The position numbers and the translations under genes are program-made. Positions 24,131 through 37,060 of a stretch of DNA of 64,000 nucleotides are shown here, in pieces. Numbering within the stretch: the stretch's first letter is position 1; each line of letters begins with the position of its first letter. Source of the stretch: Parasponia andersonii (Eukaryota > Streptophyta > Magnoliopsida > Rosales > Cannabaceae); the NCBI GenBank assembly GCA_002914805.1, contig JXTB01000110.1:686065-750064 (forward strand). Direction: 5' to 3'. A model generated the notes under the pieces. It was not told the DNA's origin. It did not search any database and saw nothing but the letters and a program-made list of their open reading frames with translations.

Positions 24131-26935
24131 GAAAATAGTGACTTCATTTTCTTATTGTTGTATGTGGATGATATATTGGTAATGAGCCCCAACAAAGATC
24201 GAGTCCAAGAATTAAATATATAGTTAGCTAGGAAATTTGATATGAAAGACTTGGAAATTGCAAACAAGATTCAGGGGATACAAATTTACGGAGACAGAAG
24301 TAATAAGAAGATTTGGCTTTTCTCAGATGAATTATTTAAAGAAAATCTTGCGACGCTTCAATTTACAAGACTGTAAGCCAATTTCTACCCCACTTCCTGT
24401 TAAATTCAAGCTATCCTCCGAGATATATCCTAGCAATGAAGCAAAGAGGATGAAGATATTTTGAGTACAATATGCATCAGCAGTGGGAAGCCTAATGTTC
24501 GTTATGAAAATAGTGACTTCATTATCTTATTGTTGAATGTGGATAACATATTGGTACCTGGCCCCAACAAAGATCGAGTCCAAGAATTAAAAGCACATTT
24601 AGCTAGGAAATTTGATTTGAAGGACTTGGGACTAGCAAATAAGATTCGGGGGATACAAATTTATAGAGATAGAGGTAATAGGAAGATTTGTCTTTTCTCA
24701 GATGAATTATTTGAAGAAAATCTTGTAACGCTTCAATATACAAGACTGTAAGTCAATTTCTACCCCACTTCTTATTAACTTCAAGCTATCCTCCGAGATG
24801 TGTCCTAGCAATGAAGCAGTAAAGATGAAGATATTTCGAGTACCATATGCATCAGCAATGAGAAGGCTGATGTTCGTTATGATATGTACAAGTCCAAATA
24901 TTGCACAAATAGTGGGAGCGATTAGTTGGCATACAACCAATCCTACTAGTGAGTATTGGAATGCTGCAAAGAGGATTCTAATGAACAACAAAAGATCTTC
25001 AGAGGCTATATTATGTTATAGAGGATCTGAATTTGCTATAAGAGGATATATTGATTCAGATTTTGTAGGTGATATTGACAAACAAAAATCTACTACAGGT
25101 TATGTGTTTACTCTTATAGAAAGAGCTGTAAGCTGGGTTTCGAAACTATAAATTATTATTGCTTTCTCTATAATAAAAGTAGAATATATGGTGGCTACAC
25201 ATGCTTATAAAGAGGATATTTAAGTTTAAAGGTTATTAGAGGTTCTTGGGTATAAAAAAGAGATGATTCCTTTATTTTGTGACAATCAGAATACCTTGCA
25301 CATTGCAATGAATCCAGCCTTTCATTCTAAGACAAAACACATAGGCGTTCAACATCATTTTGTTTGAGAAGTAGTAGCAGATGGAAGTATGAACATGAAA
25401 AAGATCACATTAAGGAGAACTTTGCAGATACTTTAACTAAACCAATCAATACTAATAAGTTTCAATGGTATAGATCCTCATATGGCCTAGTAGACATATA
25501 AGTAGTATGAAGAATTGATAAGTAAAGAGATTATTAAGTATAAAAATATGATTAAAATCAAGTCTTCAAGTAAAAGAATGTGGAAAAGTAAAAGCCACTA
25601 TTATAGAATTTTTGAAAGAAACAAAAAAAGGCAAAAAAAAAAAGAAAAAGATAGAGAAAAAAGAATTCAGTGAAACAAGACAAGAAAGAAAAAAAAAGAA
25701 TTTAGTGAAAGAAGACATGAAAGAAAAAAAAAAAGGTCAAATANCTGGCCCCAACAAAGATCGAGTCCAAGAATTAAAAGCACATTTAGCTAGGAAATTT
25801 GATTTGAAGGACTTGGGACTAGCAAATAAGATTCGGGGGATACAAATTTATAGAGATAGAGGTAATAGGAAGATTTGGCTTTTCTCAGATGAATTATTTG
25901 AAGAAAATCTTGCAACGCTTCAATATACAAGACTGTAAGCCAATTTCTACCCCACTTCTTATTAACTTCAAGCTATCCTCCGAGATGTGTCCTAGCAATA
26001 AAGCAGTAAAGATGGAGATATTTCGAGTACCATATGCATCAGCAATGAGAAGGCTGATGTTCGTTATGATATGTACAAGTCCAAATATTGCACAAATAGT
26101 GGGAGCGATTAGTTGGCATACAACCAATCCTGGTAGTGACTATTGGAATGCTGCAAAGAGGATTCTAATGAACATCAAAAGATCTTCAGAGGCTACATTA
26201 TGTTATAGAGGATCTGAATTTGCTATCAGAGGATATATTGATTCAGATTTTGTAGGTGATATTGACAAACAAAAATCTACTACAAGTTATGTATTTACTC
26301 TTATAGAAAGAGCTGTAAGCTGGGTTTCGAAACTATAAATTATTATTGCTTTCTCTATAATAAAAGTAGAATATATGGTGGCTACACATGCTTATAAAGA
26401 AGATATTTAAGTTTAAAGGTTATTAGACGATCTTAGGTATAAAAAAGAGATGATTCCTTTATTTTGTGACAATCAGAATACCTTGCACATTGCAATGAAT
26501 CCAGCCTTTCATTCTAAGACAAAACACATAGGCGTTCAACATCATTTTGTTTGAGAAGTAGTAGCAGATGGAAGTATGAACATGAAAAAGATTCACATTA
26601 AGGAGAACTTTACAGATACTTTAACTAAACCAATCAATACTGATAAGTTTTAACGGTATAGATCCTCATATGGCCTAGTAGACACATAAGTAGTATGAAG
26701 AATTGATAAGTAAAGAGATTATTAAGTATAAAAATATGATTAAGATCAAGTCTTCAAGTGGAAGAATGTGGAAAAGTAAAAGCCACTATTATGGAATTTT
26801 TGAAAGAAACAAAAAAAGGCAAGAAAAAAAGAAGAAAAAGATAGAGAAAAAAGAATTCAGTGAAACAAGACAAGAAAGAAAAAAAAAAAGAATTTAGTGA
26901 AAGAAGACATGAAAGAAAAAAAAAAAGGTCAAATA
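24131..26935 (+). repeat. three head-to-tail copia pol fragments
   Basis: Unit 0 (24131-24505) runs from the YVDD region to the start of the VPYASA block, then jumps back. Unit 1 (24506-25743) and unit 2 (25745-26935) both cover reverse transcriptase end, RNase H, polypurine tract and the first 170 bases or so of the LTR. Units 1 and 2 are very similar but differ by scattered substitutions. They meet at a single N (25744). Confidence 0.85.
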
Positions 26936-27391
26936 TGGGGCACCGAATTGGTGCCGAATTTGAGGAAAACAAAAGTAGGACAAACGCGGGAAGCAGACAG
27001 AAGGAAAAGAGAAAATGAGGTTAAGCTATAAATACCCACTTTCTCATCCTCATTTATCATCTCATTTTTAACATCTTCTCTTCCTTCTAAGAGAGAATTC
27101 AAGCTTAGAAATTCTTCTTAGTATCCCACTTATTTTCTCCAAAATTATTTAGAGAGTATTTTCTCCTATTTTAAGAGAGAGATGTTCTTTTGTTCTCTTC
27201 TTGTATTAGAAATGAGTTATAATCTCCTTTTCATAGTGAAATTTTTCACTGCCTTATCCGTGGACGTAGCCTAAATTGGGTGAACCATGTTAAATCTTTT
27301 GTATGTTTTGTTTTTTTTTCATTTTACCTAAATTTTCTTAACTCATATTTTAGTTACATGTTTTTACTTTTGCAAAGCTGATCTCCTAACA
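26767..27391 (+). repeat. copia 3' LTR
   Basis: It starts TGTGGAAAAG just after a purine-rich tract and ends CTCCTAACA, the TG..CA form. A TATAAATA box lies at 27026. A segment reading CCGTGGACGTAGCC is common near the end of such LTRs. The length would be 625 bp. A 165-bp 5' piece of the same LTR occurs at 25579-25743. Confidence 0.65.
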
Positions 27392-27769
27392 TACATATAT
27401 TATCTATATTGAACAAGAAAAATATTCTCTCTTAGGAGACGAGTTGTTGGAAATGAGTTCTAGGAATGGGTAGGGTACCTACTAGTAGGACTCCAAATGT
27501 TAAGTTAGATATACTCTATGGAAAAAATATGGAGAGAGAAGGTAGAGACAGATTTGGACATTCAGGAGTGTTGTGCGGTTTAAAACCTATATATTGGTCA
27601 ATACCAAAAAGGGAAAGGTAGCAACCAGGATTGGACGCGTCAGGTCGCATAGGAATGTTTCTGATCAAAGTGCGACCTCCTTTGAATGAGTAAAGTGCGA
27701 CCTCCTCTGAATGAGTTAAGGGTGACCAGTACAAAAACGAAACTATATCAAGTTTTCTCAAATAGGTAA
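27392..27769. other. unassigned repeat-rich spacer
   Basis: No gene was found. A 25-bp unit (AAAGTGCGACCTCCT then TTGAATGAGT) occurs twice in tandem at 27667-27691 and 27692-27716. Confidence 0.5.
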
Positions 27770-28172
27770 TCTACAAAGAAAGAGAAATAAGTATCTGAAT
27801 GGAGATCAACCGATCATTCCATTTAGGTTATTACCCAAATATATTGTTATTCAAATTATATTTCCTGATTATACACTTGCCTGTTTTCATAATTGGGACA
27901 CTGAGCCACCCTATATAAAGGGAGCTCAATGTTGTTATAAAAGGCTACTGAACATTTTTTACTGATCTATCTCTCGACTTTGAGATTCGACGAAATTCTT
28001 GTAATTCTCCAGAAACTAGTGAAAGACAGTGGACGTAGGTTCATCTTTTTTGGGGCTAAATCACTATAAAATTCTTGTCTTTTTATTTGCTTTGATTTTA
28101 TCAACCCTTTTTCATACACAAGCCATATTTTGTAATTTTCTAAATTCATTGTTGACAAAACCTCCGTCAACA
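27770..28172 (+). mobile_element. second LTR-like fragment
   Basis: It has a TATATAAA box at 27912, a following GAGCTC-containing leader, AGTGGACGTAGG like the copia LTR above, and a GTCAACA end at 28166-28172. A TGTTGAC at 28150-28156 forms an inverted pair with that end. No coding sequence is attached. A solo or truncated LTR is the likely identity; the left end is a guess. Confidence 0.4.
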
Positions 28173-30164
28173 AAGAGTAATTAACCCGTTAAACAGAGTT
28201 GGCTCTTTGAATAAAAAGAATGGGATATGCACCACTATCAGATAATTGTGAATTGCTCACATGTGATCAAAAACATAAGATCATATAGTACAATCAAATA
28301 AGAGTTTTAGTTTGTCAATTTGGCTATGTCAGATTAAGGTGGAGGTTGAATGTTCAAGGCTACTATTGTTTCACATGTCAGGGTTCCATTCCATTTTTGA
28401 TGGTACAGAATTGCAAAGCTCTCAGAGGGTCAACTTTTTGATTTGTTACTTTGTTGAAGTACAAAGGTAACTTACGCTATATGTTTTGCACGATTTGCTT
28501 TTCTAGTCAGTCCTTCGTAAAAGAGAGTTGTTCGGATTCTCCAATCCAGGTTCAGAGTTATCGTTTGATCTTGGACATTTGGTCTAGGATGGAAATTTTC
28601 CTTGTACAATTGTTTGGAGCATTATGATCCATTTTAATTAGGTCACTAATGCTTCGGACTATTCAGAAAGCACCATTTAAAAGAGATAATTATGGATGCT
28701 AATCAAGTTGAGCCTATATCTATATCGTATATGTTCATCATGAATAGAAAATGAGAACACATTGAGAATGGATTTAAAATATCTTCATTATGCCAAAGAA
28801 ATATTTCTAGTCTTACTTATAGGTTTTTTGTCATGTTTTATTAAGTCCACTAAAATTAATACATATCTTTTGGTATTTATGATATTCAACATTATTCTTT
28901 TTTACTTCTGTAGATTATTTCTTTAAATAAACTAATTAGGTATATATGGACTTGTTAAAGATGTAATGACTAATTGAATAATTTTAAGCTCTATTTAATT
29001 GTTGAAATTCTTACCTTACTTGCCCAATTTTTTTTGAAAGTGTATATATGTATTATTATATGATATTTGGTTATAATGCTTTATTATTTTGGTTGAAACT
29101 CGGTAATATTAGGTTGTTGGTGTGATATATATATATATTGTGATTTTTCGTAATATATATATATATATATTCAATTGATCACATATAGATGTACATATAT
29201 AAGAGCATATTTTTCTATATCTTGTAAATAAAGTTTCAAAAGACTTGGTTTTATAACTATTGATCCTTAAAATAAATAACCCATTAGGTCCTTGCATAGC
29301 TCAAAAAACTCAAATGGTAGCAAGTCTTAAAATAGTTTATGATGAACATTTTACGAAAGGAGCAAAATTTGGCCACTTCTTCTCTAGGATTGTTGCAATC
29401 CATAATGAGAGAAAGACTTGGAGCAAGAAAGAAAGGAACACCGAGTTGAATATAAGCATTGGAAGTTATTTTTGAAGCTCTCTTGGAGATCAAACTCTTG
29501 GCAAAAAAAAGTGCTCGCACACCTTAGTAATCAAGTCAGGCGAGAAGAATAAATGAGAAGACACATTGGTGATTAGAAGCAATCAAGATAGTCTTCTCTA
29601 GACTCAAGAATTGATTATTGTATGATTAAAGATTCTAGACACATGTCTAAGCATAGAAAATTTTAGTTTGCTAATTTTCATTGTGCATCTCTATAAATTA
29701 TTTATAATAACTAGGGTATCCTATAACATTGCCGTCAAAATTTTCTTGAAAATGATTTGAAAAAAATTTGCAAAGGTCGTCAAAATTTTTAGACAAATTA
29801 GATTGCATTGATTAAATGATATTTTTTATAGAAAGATACAGACAAATTCTTGAAGACTTACTAGTTACTTCCATATCATCATCTGAGAAATTTCATTGAC
29901 CTTATATATTATACTTTCATACATCATTAACATGATATAATGCACTGATTTAATGTAAGTATGTCTAAAATAAATCCAATATTGATGTCTGAGTTCCATC
30001 CTCTAATATGGAAGATGTGGGCTCTTATCACATATGTAATATGTTCATTCTTTTTTTCTCGAGGACATTGCGCTGTTGCTCTCAACAGAGTTGCTAGCAA
30101 CAGTCAAATCTGTTGGGTCTCTAACTCTCTCTATTCATGTGGATCTTATTACGAGCTTCAATCC
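28173..30164. other. intergenic DNA, no gene recognised
   Basis: AT-rich sequence with (AT)n runs near 29127-29170. Small open frames here are short and lack any recognisable domain. Confidence 0.5.
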
Positions 30165-30560
30165 ACAGGAATAGATGATCGAGATATCCACGTGAGTCTC
30201 ACAGGAATAGAGGTGAGGTGTCTAGTGTATACCACTTATGTATTTGTTCCTATCTTTTTATTTTTGGAATATAAAATCCTAAACTAAGGCTTTAGTGGTG
30301 AATCTAATAAAATAAAAGTGATGCCATCTTAACTTACTTATTATTATTATTTTTTTTTTAAGTTTTGGCTATTTTTAGAATTTTTATAATGGTACTAGTA
30401 AAACATTATTTCATATTGCAGACTAATAACGTAATTATTATTATTTTTTTAAACTTGCAGGGATTAGAATCTTTAACCTTAAAGTTGAATATTGTTGGTG
30501 CAAAATCTTGTCTGAGTACAATGAGATCGGAGACCAAGTCAATGATGGAGCTAAGAGTAG
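30165..30560 (+). repeat. dispersed repeat, copy 2 (partner at 20320-20900)
   Basis: It shares the same ordered blocks as copy 1, ending with GTTGGTGCAAAATCTTGT and a following CTGAGTACAATGAGA-like block (CTGAGCACAGCGAGA-like in copy 1). The direction is the same. The two copies bracket the roughly 10-kb transposon block between NDHL and the ARM gene. Confidence 0.6.
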
Positions 30561-31371
30561 TCAATATGCTCGGATCCTTATTCTGGCCAACTTCTTTAAG
30601 ACTTGTCGTTTATCACGTGGCCAACTTTGCCATGTGTTAAGTATTAATTGGCTTCGAGGAAATACCCTAAACATGCGTTATTACACAAGAATAATGCGAG
30701 TTTGACAGTGAAAATGAATAGGCAAATGATCTTCATAGTATCGTAAAATAGTATCATAAACAAACATGATTGGCACCGAAAATAATATTGCGTAAAAATT
30801 GGGTACAATCAAACATGAAAAATAACACAGTAACGAAGACAAGTGCTGTAAGTGCTGTACGGCGTGAAAATAGCATAATATTGTAAATAGATATGATTAG
30901 ACATAAAAATACATACAATTAGATACAAAAATAATTGATTATTGAAACCGAAACATTTAGATACGGAAAATAAACAAGCACATAAGTAAGTACAATATGA
31001 GCACATTACAGGCACAAAATGCGAATATGTCAGTAATTAAATGTACTTATACTGACACAGTCTAATCTTATTAACATCACCTGGAAGATGAAGTTATTCT
31101 CTCTATTCTTTTTCAATATTTTATTATTCTTTTAAGGGCAAAGATTGAAATATCAAAATTTTATATCAAAAATTTATACTAATAATATGATATCATTTTT
31201 AGTTCCGTAAATTTTAACGGTATAATCTCATTTAAAAAAAATAGTAAAATAAATATTATTTCATATAAAATAAATTTAAAATTTTTAGTGTAAGATATTT
31301 ATGTTTCTAGTATTATTCTTTTTTTAAATCCAACCACCGGTAAAATTTTGGTGTGATAGGTAGCTTATATA
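30561..31371. other. intergenic DNA, no gene recognised
   Basis: AT-rich sequence. Nothing I can name beyond the tail of the preceding repeat. Confidence 0.5.
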
Positions 31372-31560
31372 ACTGGAAAGTGGTTAACTGAGGATAACTC
31401 AGTTGGTCCAAAGTTTGAGAGATGTGTGTGTGAGTTTGGAAAGGTTAAAAGTTCAAACTTTGATAAAGTATGTGTGTGTTATTTTATTTTAAATTTATAA
31501 TAATTAGTGATTATTAATTAAACTTCACTTAAAAAAAAATTTTGAAAAGTGTCAAATATA
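31372..31560 (+). repeat. tRNA-derived SINE-like sequence
   Basis: A box A-like TAACTCAGTTGG at 31395-31406 and a box B-like AGTTCAAACTT at 31450-31460 are about 45 bases apart, as in RNA polymerase III promoters of plant SINEs. An AT-rich, T-ended 3' part follows. No tRNA cloverleaf is evident. Confidence 0.45.
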
Positions 31561-31817
31561 TCTAGAACTGTTCGATTTATCTAAAGGTAGGGTCAAATGT
31601 ACCGCCACTACACTAGAATTTCTAATTTAATAACTCACAACTATTCTAGACACTGATCGTTTAGTCATGACTCACCGAGTCGAGTCACCAATGCTTCTAG
31701 CGCATTTAGGCTCGAGCCAATGAAAAATCCGTCGTGCAAGGCAAACATAGGTCAATCCACTGATCTGAGAGACTGACAACGAGAAAGGTAGAACCCAGAA
31801 AACCAAAACCCCAAAAA

Positions 31818-31865
<48 letters not shown>

Positions 31866-32014
31866 CATTTCAAACAGTCAAAGACAAACAAGGGGACAAG
31901 ATATGCCTTTTACTGTTTTACACGAAAACTGAACATGGAAATGAAGCTCTTTCTAGCTTTGAGATAAGAAAACTCTATACTAGTTTATTGCTTTTGTTCT
32001 TTCTATAGAACAAT
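31561..32014 (+). promoter_or_regulatory. upstream region and 5' leader of the ARM gene
   Basis: It holds a (CT)n microsatellite of about 43 bases at 31820-31863, a common feature of plant promoters and leaders. The ARM coding start follows about 150 bases later. Confidence 0.4.
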
Positions 32015-35000
32015 ATGTTAGGCTCAACAGTTCCAGCAACCTTCAATCTGAAGGTGTCCCTTATGTCCCAACTCACTCCCCAAAACACCCACTTGGGGTT
32101 TAATGGAGTTGAAACCAGAGTACCCAGAAGAAGAAGAAGGCCGAAAGTGGTTCCTTACTTGGCTTATCATCATCTTCAACATCATAGCCTCGAGCCCAGA
32201 TCAGTATTTTGCCGTATAGTCCTCACAAGGGTCAGCAATGATGGCGGGGGTGCGGTTGATGCCAGCGCACAACAGCCTACATCTCCGGTAAGTCCTGGAA
32301 TTAATTTTGTTTTCCCCATATGGGTATTGACTATTGAGTATATGTGTAATTTCAGGTTTAAGTTCTGATAAACTTCTTTGTCAGTTTATTAAAAATGGGC
32401 GTTCCAGTGTTTGAGTTGCTTCTGGTTTATTGTTTTACTGGAATATATGGACAGNCATGGAGCTAGTGGAAAAAAATTGAGAGTAATTATTGAAAATATG
32501 TTCAATGGGGGAAGTCACTTAAAATGTAGATCATAATGCTTCAAGTGGGTTTTTGTCAAGTGATACTTGGATCAAGTGAATTTGTGAAATTAGTAGACTT
32601 GTTTTAGATGGAGTGAAAATCACGTCAGAATAATGTAGAGATGAAACTAGAATTTGAACTCCTTGAGATCTGACATCTATTGCATGTTATATGGCATGTG
32701 ACTGCCATATGTGTCTATAATATATCATGTAACTGCCATATAACATGCAAGAGATGTGTCTATAATACATCATAATATTTTTGGAAACTTTATGCTTGCT
32801 GATAAGGATTTAGGTAGACCTCGTTTGGCGTATATCTTCAAGTTGGGGAAGGCTGCTGGTTTATAAATAGCTTACATTTTTGGGCCCTTACCCTCTTGTC
32901 CACTTTTTCTATGAATTTTTCTTTCCTAACTATTTTAGCACACTTACATTTCTCTAATGTTTCCTGACTCGACAAATTTTTAGGGGCTTTTGTTTCTTTC
33001 TCTAAACTTCTGAACCCCATTTTCTATCAAGAGATTATTCATTTGTTTCAATAGTTATGTTTTCTACTAGTGCATGTGTTTCATCGAGAATGACAATAGT
33101 GCATCAAACTTGGCTTTATAAATGATGCATCTTTCTACTTTTTCAATCAGGATATTGAAGAATTAAACAGTTCTTCTCTTGGTGATGGCTATGTTTCCCT
33201 ATTTGTTCGGATGCTTGGACTAGACAATGACTCACTTGATAGAGAGCAGGCAATAGTGGCACTATGGAAATATTCACTTGGAGGGAAGAAGTACGTTGAT
33301 GCCATCATGCAGTTTCCTGGCTGTATTAATCTCACCATAAACCTACTTAGATCAGAATCTAATTCAACATGTGAAGCAGCTGCTGGTCTTCTAAGATCAG
33401 TATCTTTAGTTAATTTATACAAAGATTTGGTGGCAGAGAGTGGAGCAATTGAAGAGATAACTGGCTTGCTAAGTCGACCTTCCTTGACTCCTGAGGTATG
33501 GGATAGTTTCTAGATATTGAATTTTCCTTCCGTGTATTTACTGATGTAGAAAAGTGGTGTATATTCTTATAAGAATTCTTTCAGGTGAAGGAGCAAAGCT
33601 TATGTACTTTGTGGAACTTGTCAGTGGATGAAAAGATTGGAGTAAGAATTGCTAACCCTGATATCCTCCCAATACTTTTTAAGTCTCTGGATGATGAGGA
33701 TATAAAGGTGAAGGAAGCAGCAGGAGGGATTTTAGCAAATTTGGCATTGTGCCAAGTTAACCATAAAATCATGGTTGAATTAGGTGCTCTTCCCAAATTG
33801 GTGAGACTGGCTTTATATCCCTTATGGGGAGTTTTATATGAAAGATCAAACACATAAAAAAGCTCTAGTAGTTAGTTTGAGATCTGGTGTTTGACATATG
33901 ACAGTTTTCATGGTATTTATTCAAACAGCCTAAATCAGTTTCAAAAGATGGTAAAAAGTAACTCTGTTTAGATGTATGATTTTCTGGAAATTAATTACCT
34001 TGAATATTAACTGCAGGCCAAGTTATTAAAAAATAACGTGGAAGGATCTAAAGTAATTAGAAAGGAGGCAAGGAATGCATTGTTGGAACTATCTAAGGAT
34101 GAATATTACAGAATACTTATTATAGAGGAAGGTCTGGTTCCTGTCCCCTTAATTGGCGCAGCAGCGTACAAGTCCTTCAGACCAGGTTTGCATTCCTGGC
34201 CTAGGTTACCAGATGGTACTGAGCTTGAGCGGACTTCTAAAACTCCTTCCAGGTTTGGTGCTTCTGAATTACTCCTTGGGTTAAATATTGATGACAAGAA
34301 TGTAAACATTGAGGAAGTGAAGGTGAATGCAATAATTGGAAGGGCACAACAACAATTTCTTGCACGTATTGGTGCCATTGAAATGGAAGATGGAAAAAGA
34401 GAATCTGAGCTGCCATCTAGTTGGCAATTCACCCTTTTGCCATGGGTGGATGGAGTGGCTCGTTTGGTTTTAATTCTTGAACTTGAAGACGAGTTGGCCA
34501 TATCAAGAGCTGCAGAGTCAATTGCTGATGCATCTATTAATGAAGAAATGCGGATAGCATTCAAGGAAGCTGGAGCAGTTAAGAATTTAGTTAGGCTCTT
34601 AGATTCTAAGAATCAAGATGTGAAGTTGTCTGTAACTCAAGCTTTGGAGAGGTTGTCCATAAGGTATTTTACTATTGCGCATTTTTCTACTCTGTATTGA
34701 TGCCAAATGGAGTTGCAGGCAAACGTTTTTGTTGTGAATATAAAAGCAAGAATGACATAAAGTTCTCATTGAAAACTCAATAAAGAGGAAAAAAATACAT
34801 TCTTATCTGGGAAAAGAATAGTTTTAATTGATTGGCTTTTACTATTGACTCATAGAACTCTGCTCCTGTAAACATGATTTAATATTCTCCGCATTATAAA
34901 TCTAAGTTACTGATGTCTGCATAACGCTGCCTGTTCATATTGATAGGGGAGAAATGGATTGGGGGATTGGATGGAGTTGGAGCTGGGTAAATGGACCTTA

Positions 35001-36505
35001 GTTGAACAATGCTTTCCATTTTTCTTCTTCAAATCTGTACTCTTTTTGTAATTCATGCATGGACATTTATGTTAGGTTTCTCCATTTTGGTTAATTTAGT
35101 CATAGTCTAGCCACTGGAATTGGTACATGTCTGATTCATTCCTCTGTGTTCACATGGGTAATATTTGTTGATTAACACCTCTCAAGTTACTGTGTCGCAT
35201 GCTGAATTGTTTCCTCTTGTGGCCACTGATACTGTTGTCTATGCTTATCACAAAAAGTCCTAAATTGATCGTTAGTTATCCAATCTGCTCTCTCAAAGCA
35301 TTGAAGGTGTATATTTTTATAAATTAAAAAACCCTTTTAGATGCCTGTAATCACTTGTTATGCCTTGATATCTTCTTGTTGCAGCAATGGTCTATGCCAG
35401 GTTATCGAAGCTGAAGATATTATAGATCCTTTAATTTTCAATCTGAGATGTCCAGATACTTCTCATAATTTGATGCAAAAGGTTTTCAATGAATTTATTC
35501 TTGTTTACACATTTAATTTTTGAGTTCATTATAGGATGGTTCCATGACGATATAAATTGTTGTTGTGATGCAGACCTTGGACATTCTTGCTCGGATCTTG
35601 GACCCTAGTAAAGAAATGAGGTCAAAGGTTAGTCAGTTGGTTCTTGCAACATCTTATGAGAGCTTGTAGCTGACAACTAACATACAAAGTGTATTGATGT
35701 TTTCCAGTTTTATGATGGTCCAGTTAATGGACTAAATAAGGGATTGGATGAAAGAAATAGCTCTAATTTTCCCGGAGGAAAAACTGGAGATTTGGCTGAG
35801 ATAGACACACCAAAAACAAATACCAGGTTTCTTCTGTTTTTTCTCCCCTTTATGTTGATTGTATTGGCTTACAATATATTTTCTTTCGGTGATGGCTGTA
35901 ATCTCTTAATATCCATTTGTTTCATGTTCATTCGAGTATGTTAGGCTTTCATGTCTCTGTTTGTGTTTTCACTTGTATTTGTTGTCAGTGGTGTCTAGTT
36001 TTGGTCATATTTAAGGGTTCAGAACATTAAGTTGTCGTTCAGGTTCAACAACATACCACAGTATGCAGTCATCTCATATATGTAGCTTCTAGACCTTTTC
36101 TGTGAGAATCACTTTTGTCACGAGGCTTCACTTGGTTCAGCAACTGCAGCCTGATCCAAATTGTTTCACGCTTCGGTCAGTGACCGATATGGTATGAAAA
36201 ACTGATTTTAGAAAGTTTATCCAGGATGAAATGGACTATGTTTGACATCCAAGCAGTTGCAAGATCAAAGTAAACTAGTAACCATCTTATTTATCTTCTT
36301 TTCCTTTTCCAGATAATCCCCAGTCATGTGAGGTTTTTTTTTCCTCTTTTCTACTTCACTAGTTAAATATTCATGGGAAGTTGGGCTTACAGCCACCAGC
36401 GTATTGGTTCATGGTCTCCTGCCTTTTGGCGATTGCATTTCTAGGGCATTCAAGAAGGATTGAAATTTTAAAAATTTCGTAGTAGAAACGTATTACTATT
36501 AGTAT

Positions 36506-36536
<31 letters not shown>

Positions 36537-37000
36537 TTGCAAATGCTGGAACATTAAGAAGTTTCATATAGATGCTGTGAGAATTCAAAGAAGCAATAAA
36601 GTGAAAACCACTGCTAAGGTGGTATGTAGCTAGAAAGATTGAAAGCCTAGAAGTATCTGAGAATTGACCATCGGGAATATTCTGATATAGAGCTACCTAT
36701 GTAGACTATATTGAATAGTATACAACCATAGACACAAATAAATGGAAGCATTTGTTTGCAGCTTGGAGTGCACCGAACTTAAAATGAGCTTAAAATTTGA
36801 CATGACACACGATGCGGATGGGTTATGGGATAGAGTGAAATTCTGGGTAGCCTTATGGGTACAAGACACGCACAAGATTTTAAGAATATCCTTTTTTTTG
36901 TTCTAGATAGGGACTGGAGCCTTTGGCTGTGACCCTTAGATGATACCTTATCATCTTTCTGTACCCTGTTATTCTCATTAATAAATTCTCAGTTTCTTAT

Positions 37001-37060
<60 letters not shown>

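Larger units (their letters stand above)
23961..27391 (+). mobile_element. Ty1/copia retrotransposon remnant: repeated pol 3' part plus 3' LTR
   Basis: Copia reverse transcriptase and RNase H fragments are recognisable: NKSLYSLKQ with RYWYKRFDSF (about 24005-24065), LLYVDDIL (about 24155), ARKFDLKDLG, KPISTPL, FRVPYASAMRRLMF, GYIDSDFVGD, KSTTGYVFT and AVSWVSKL. A purine-rich AAGTGGAAGA precedes the probable 3' LTR at 26767-27391. The LTR has TATAAATA at 27026 and ends in CTAACA. No 5' LTR, gag, protease or integrase is present. Stops are frequent after the RNase H part and the whole is non-functional. Confidence 0.8.
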
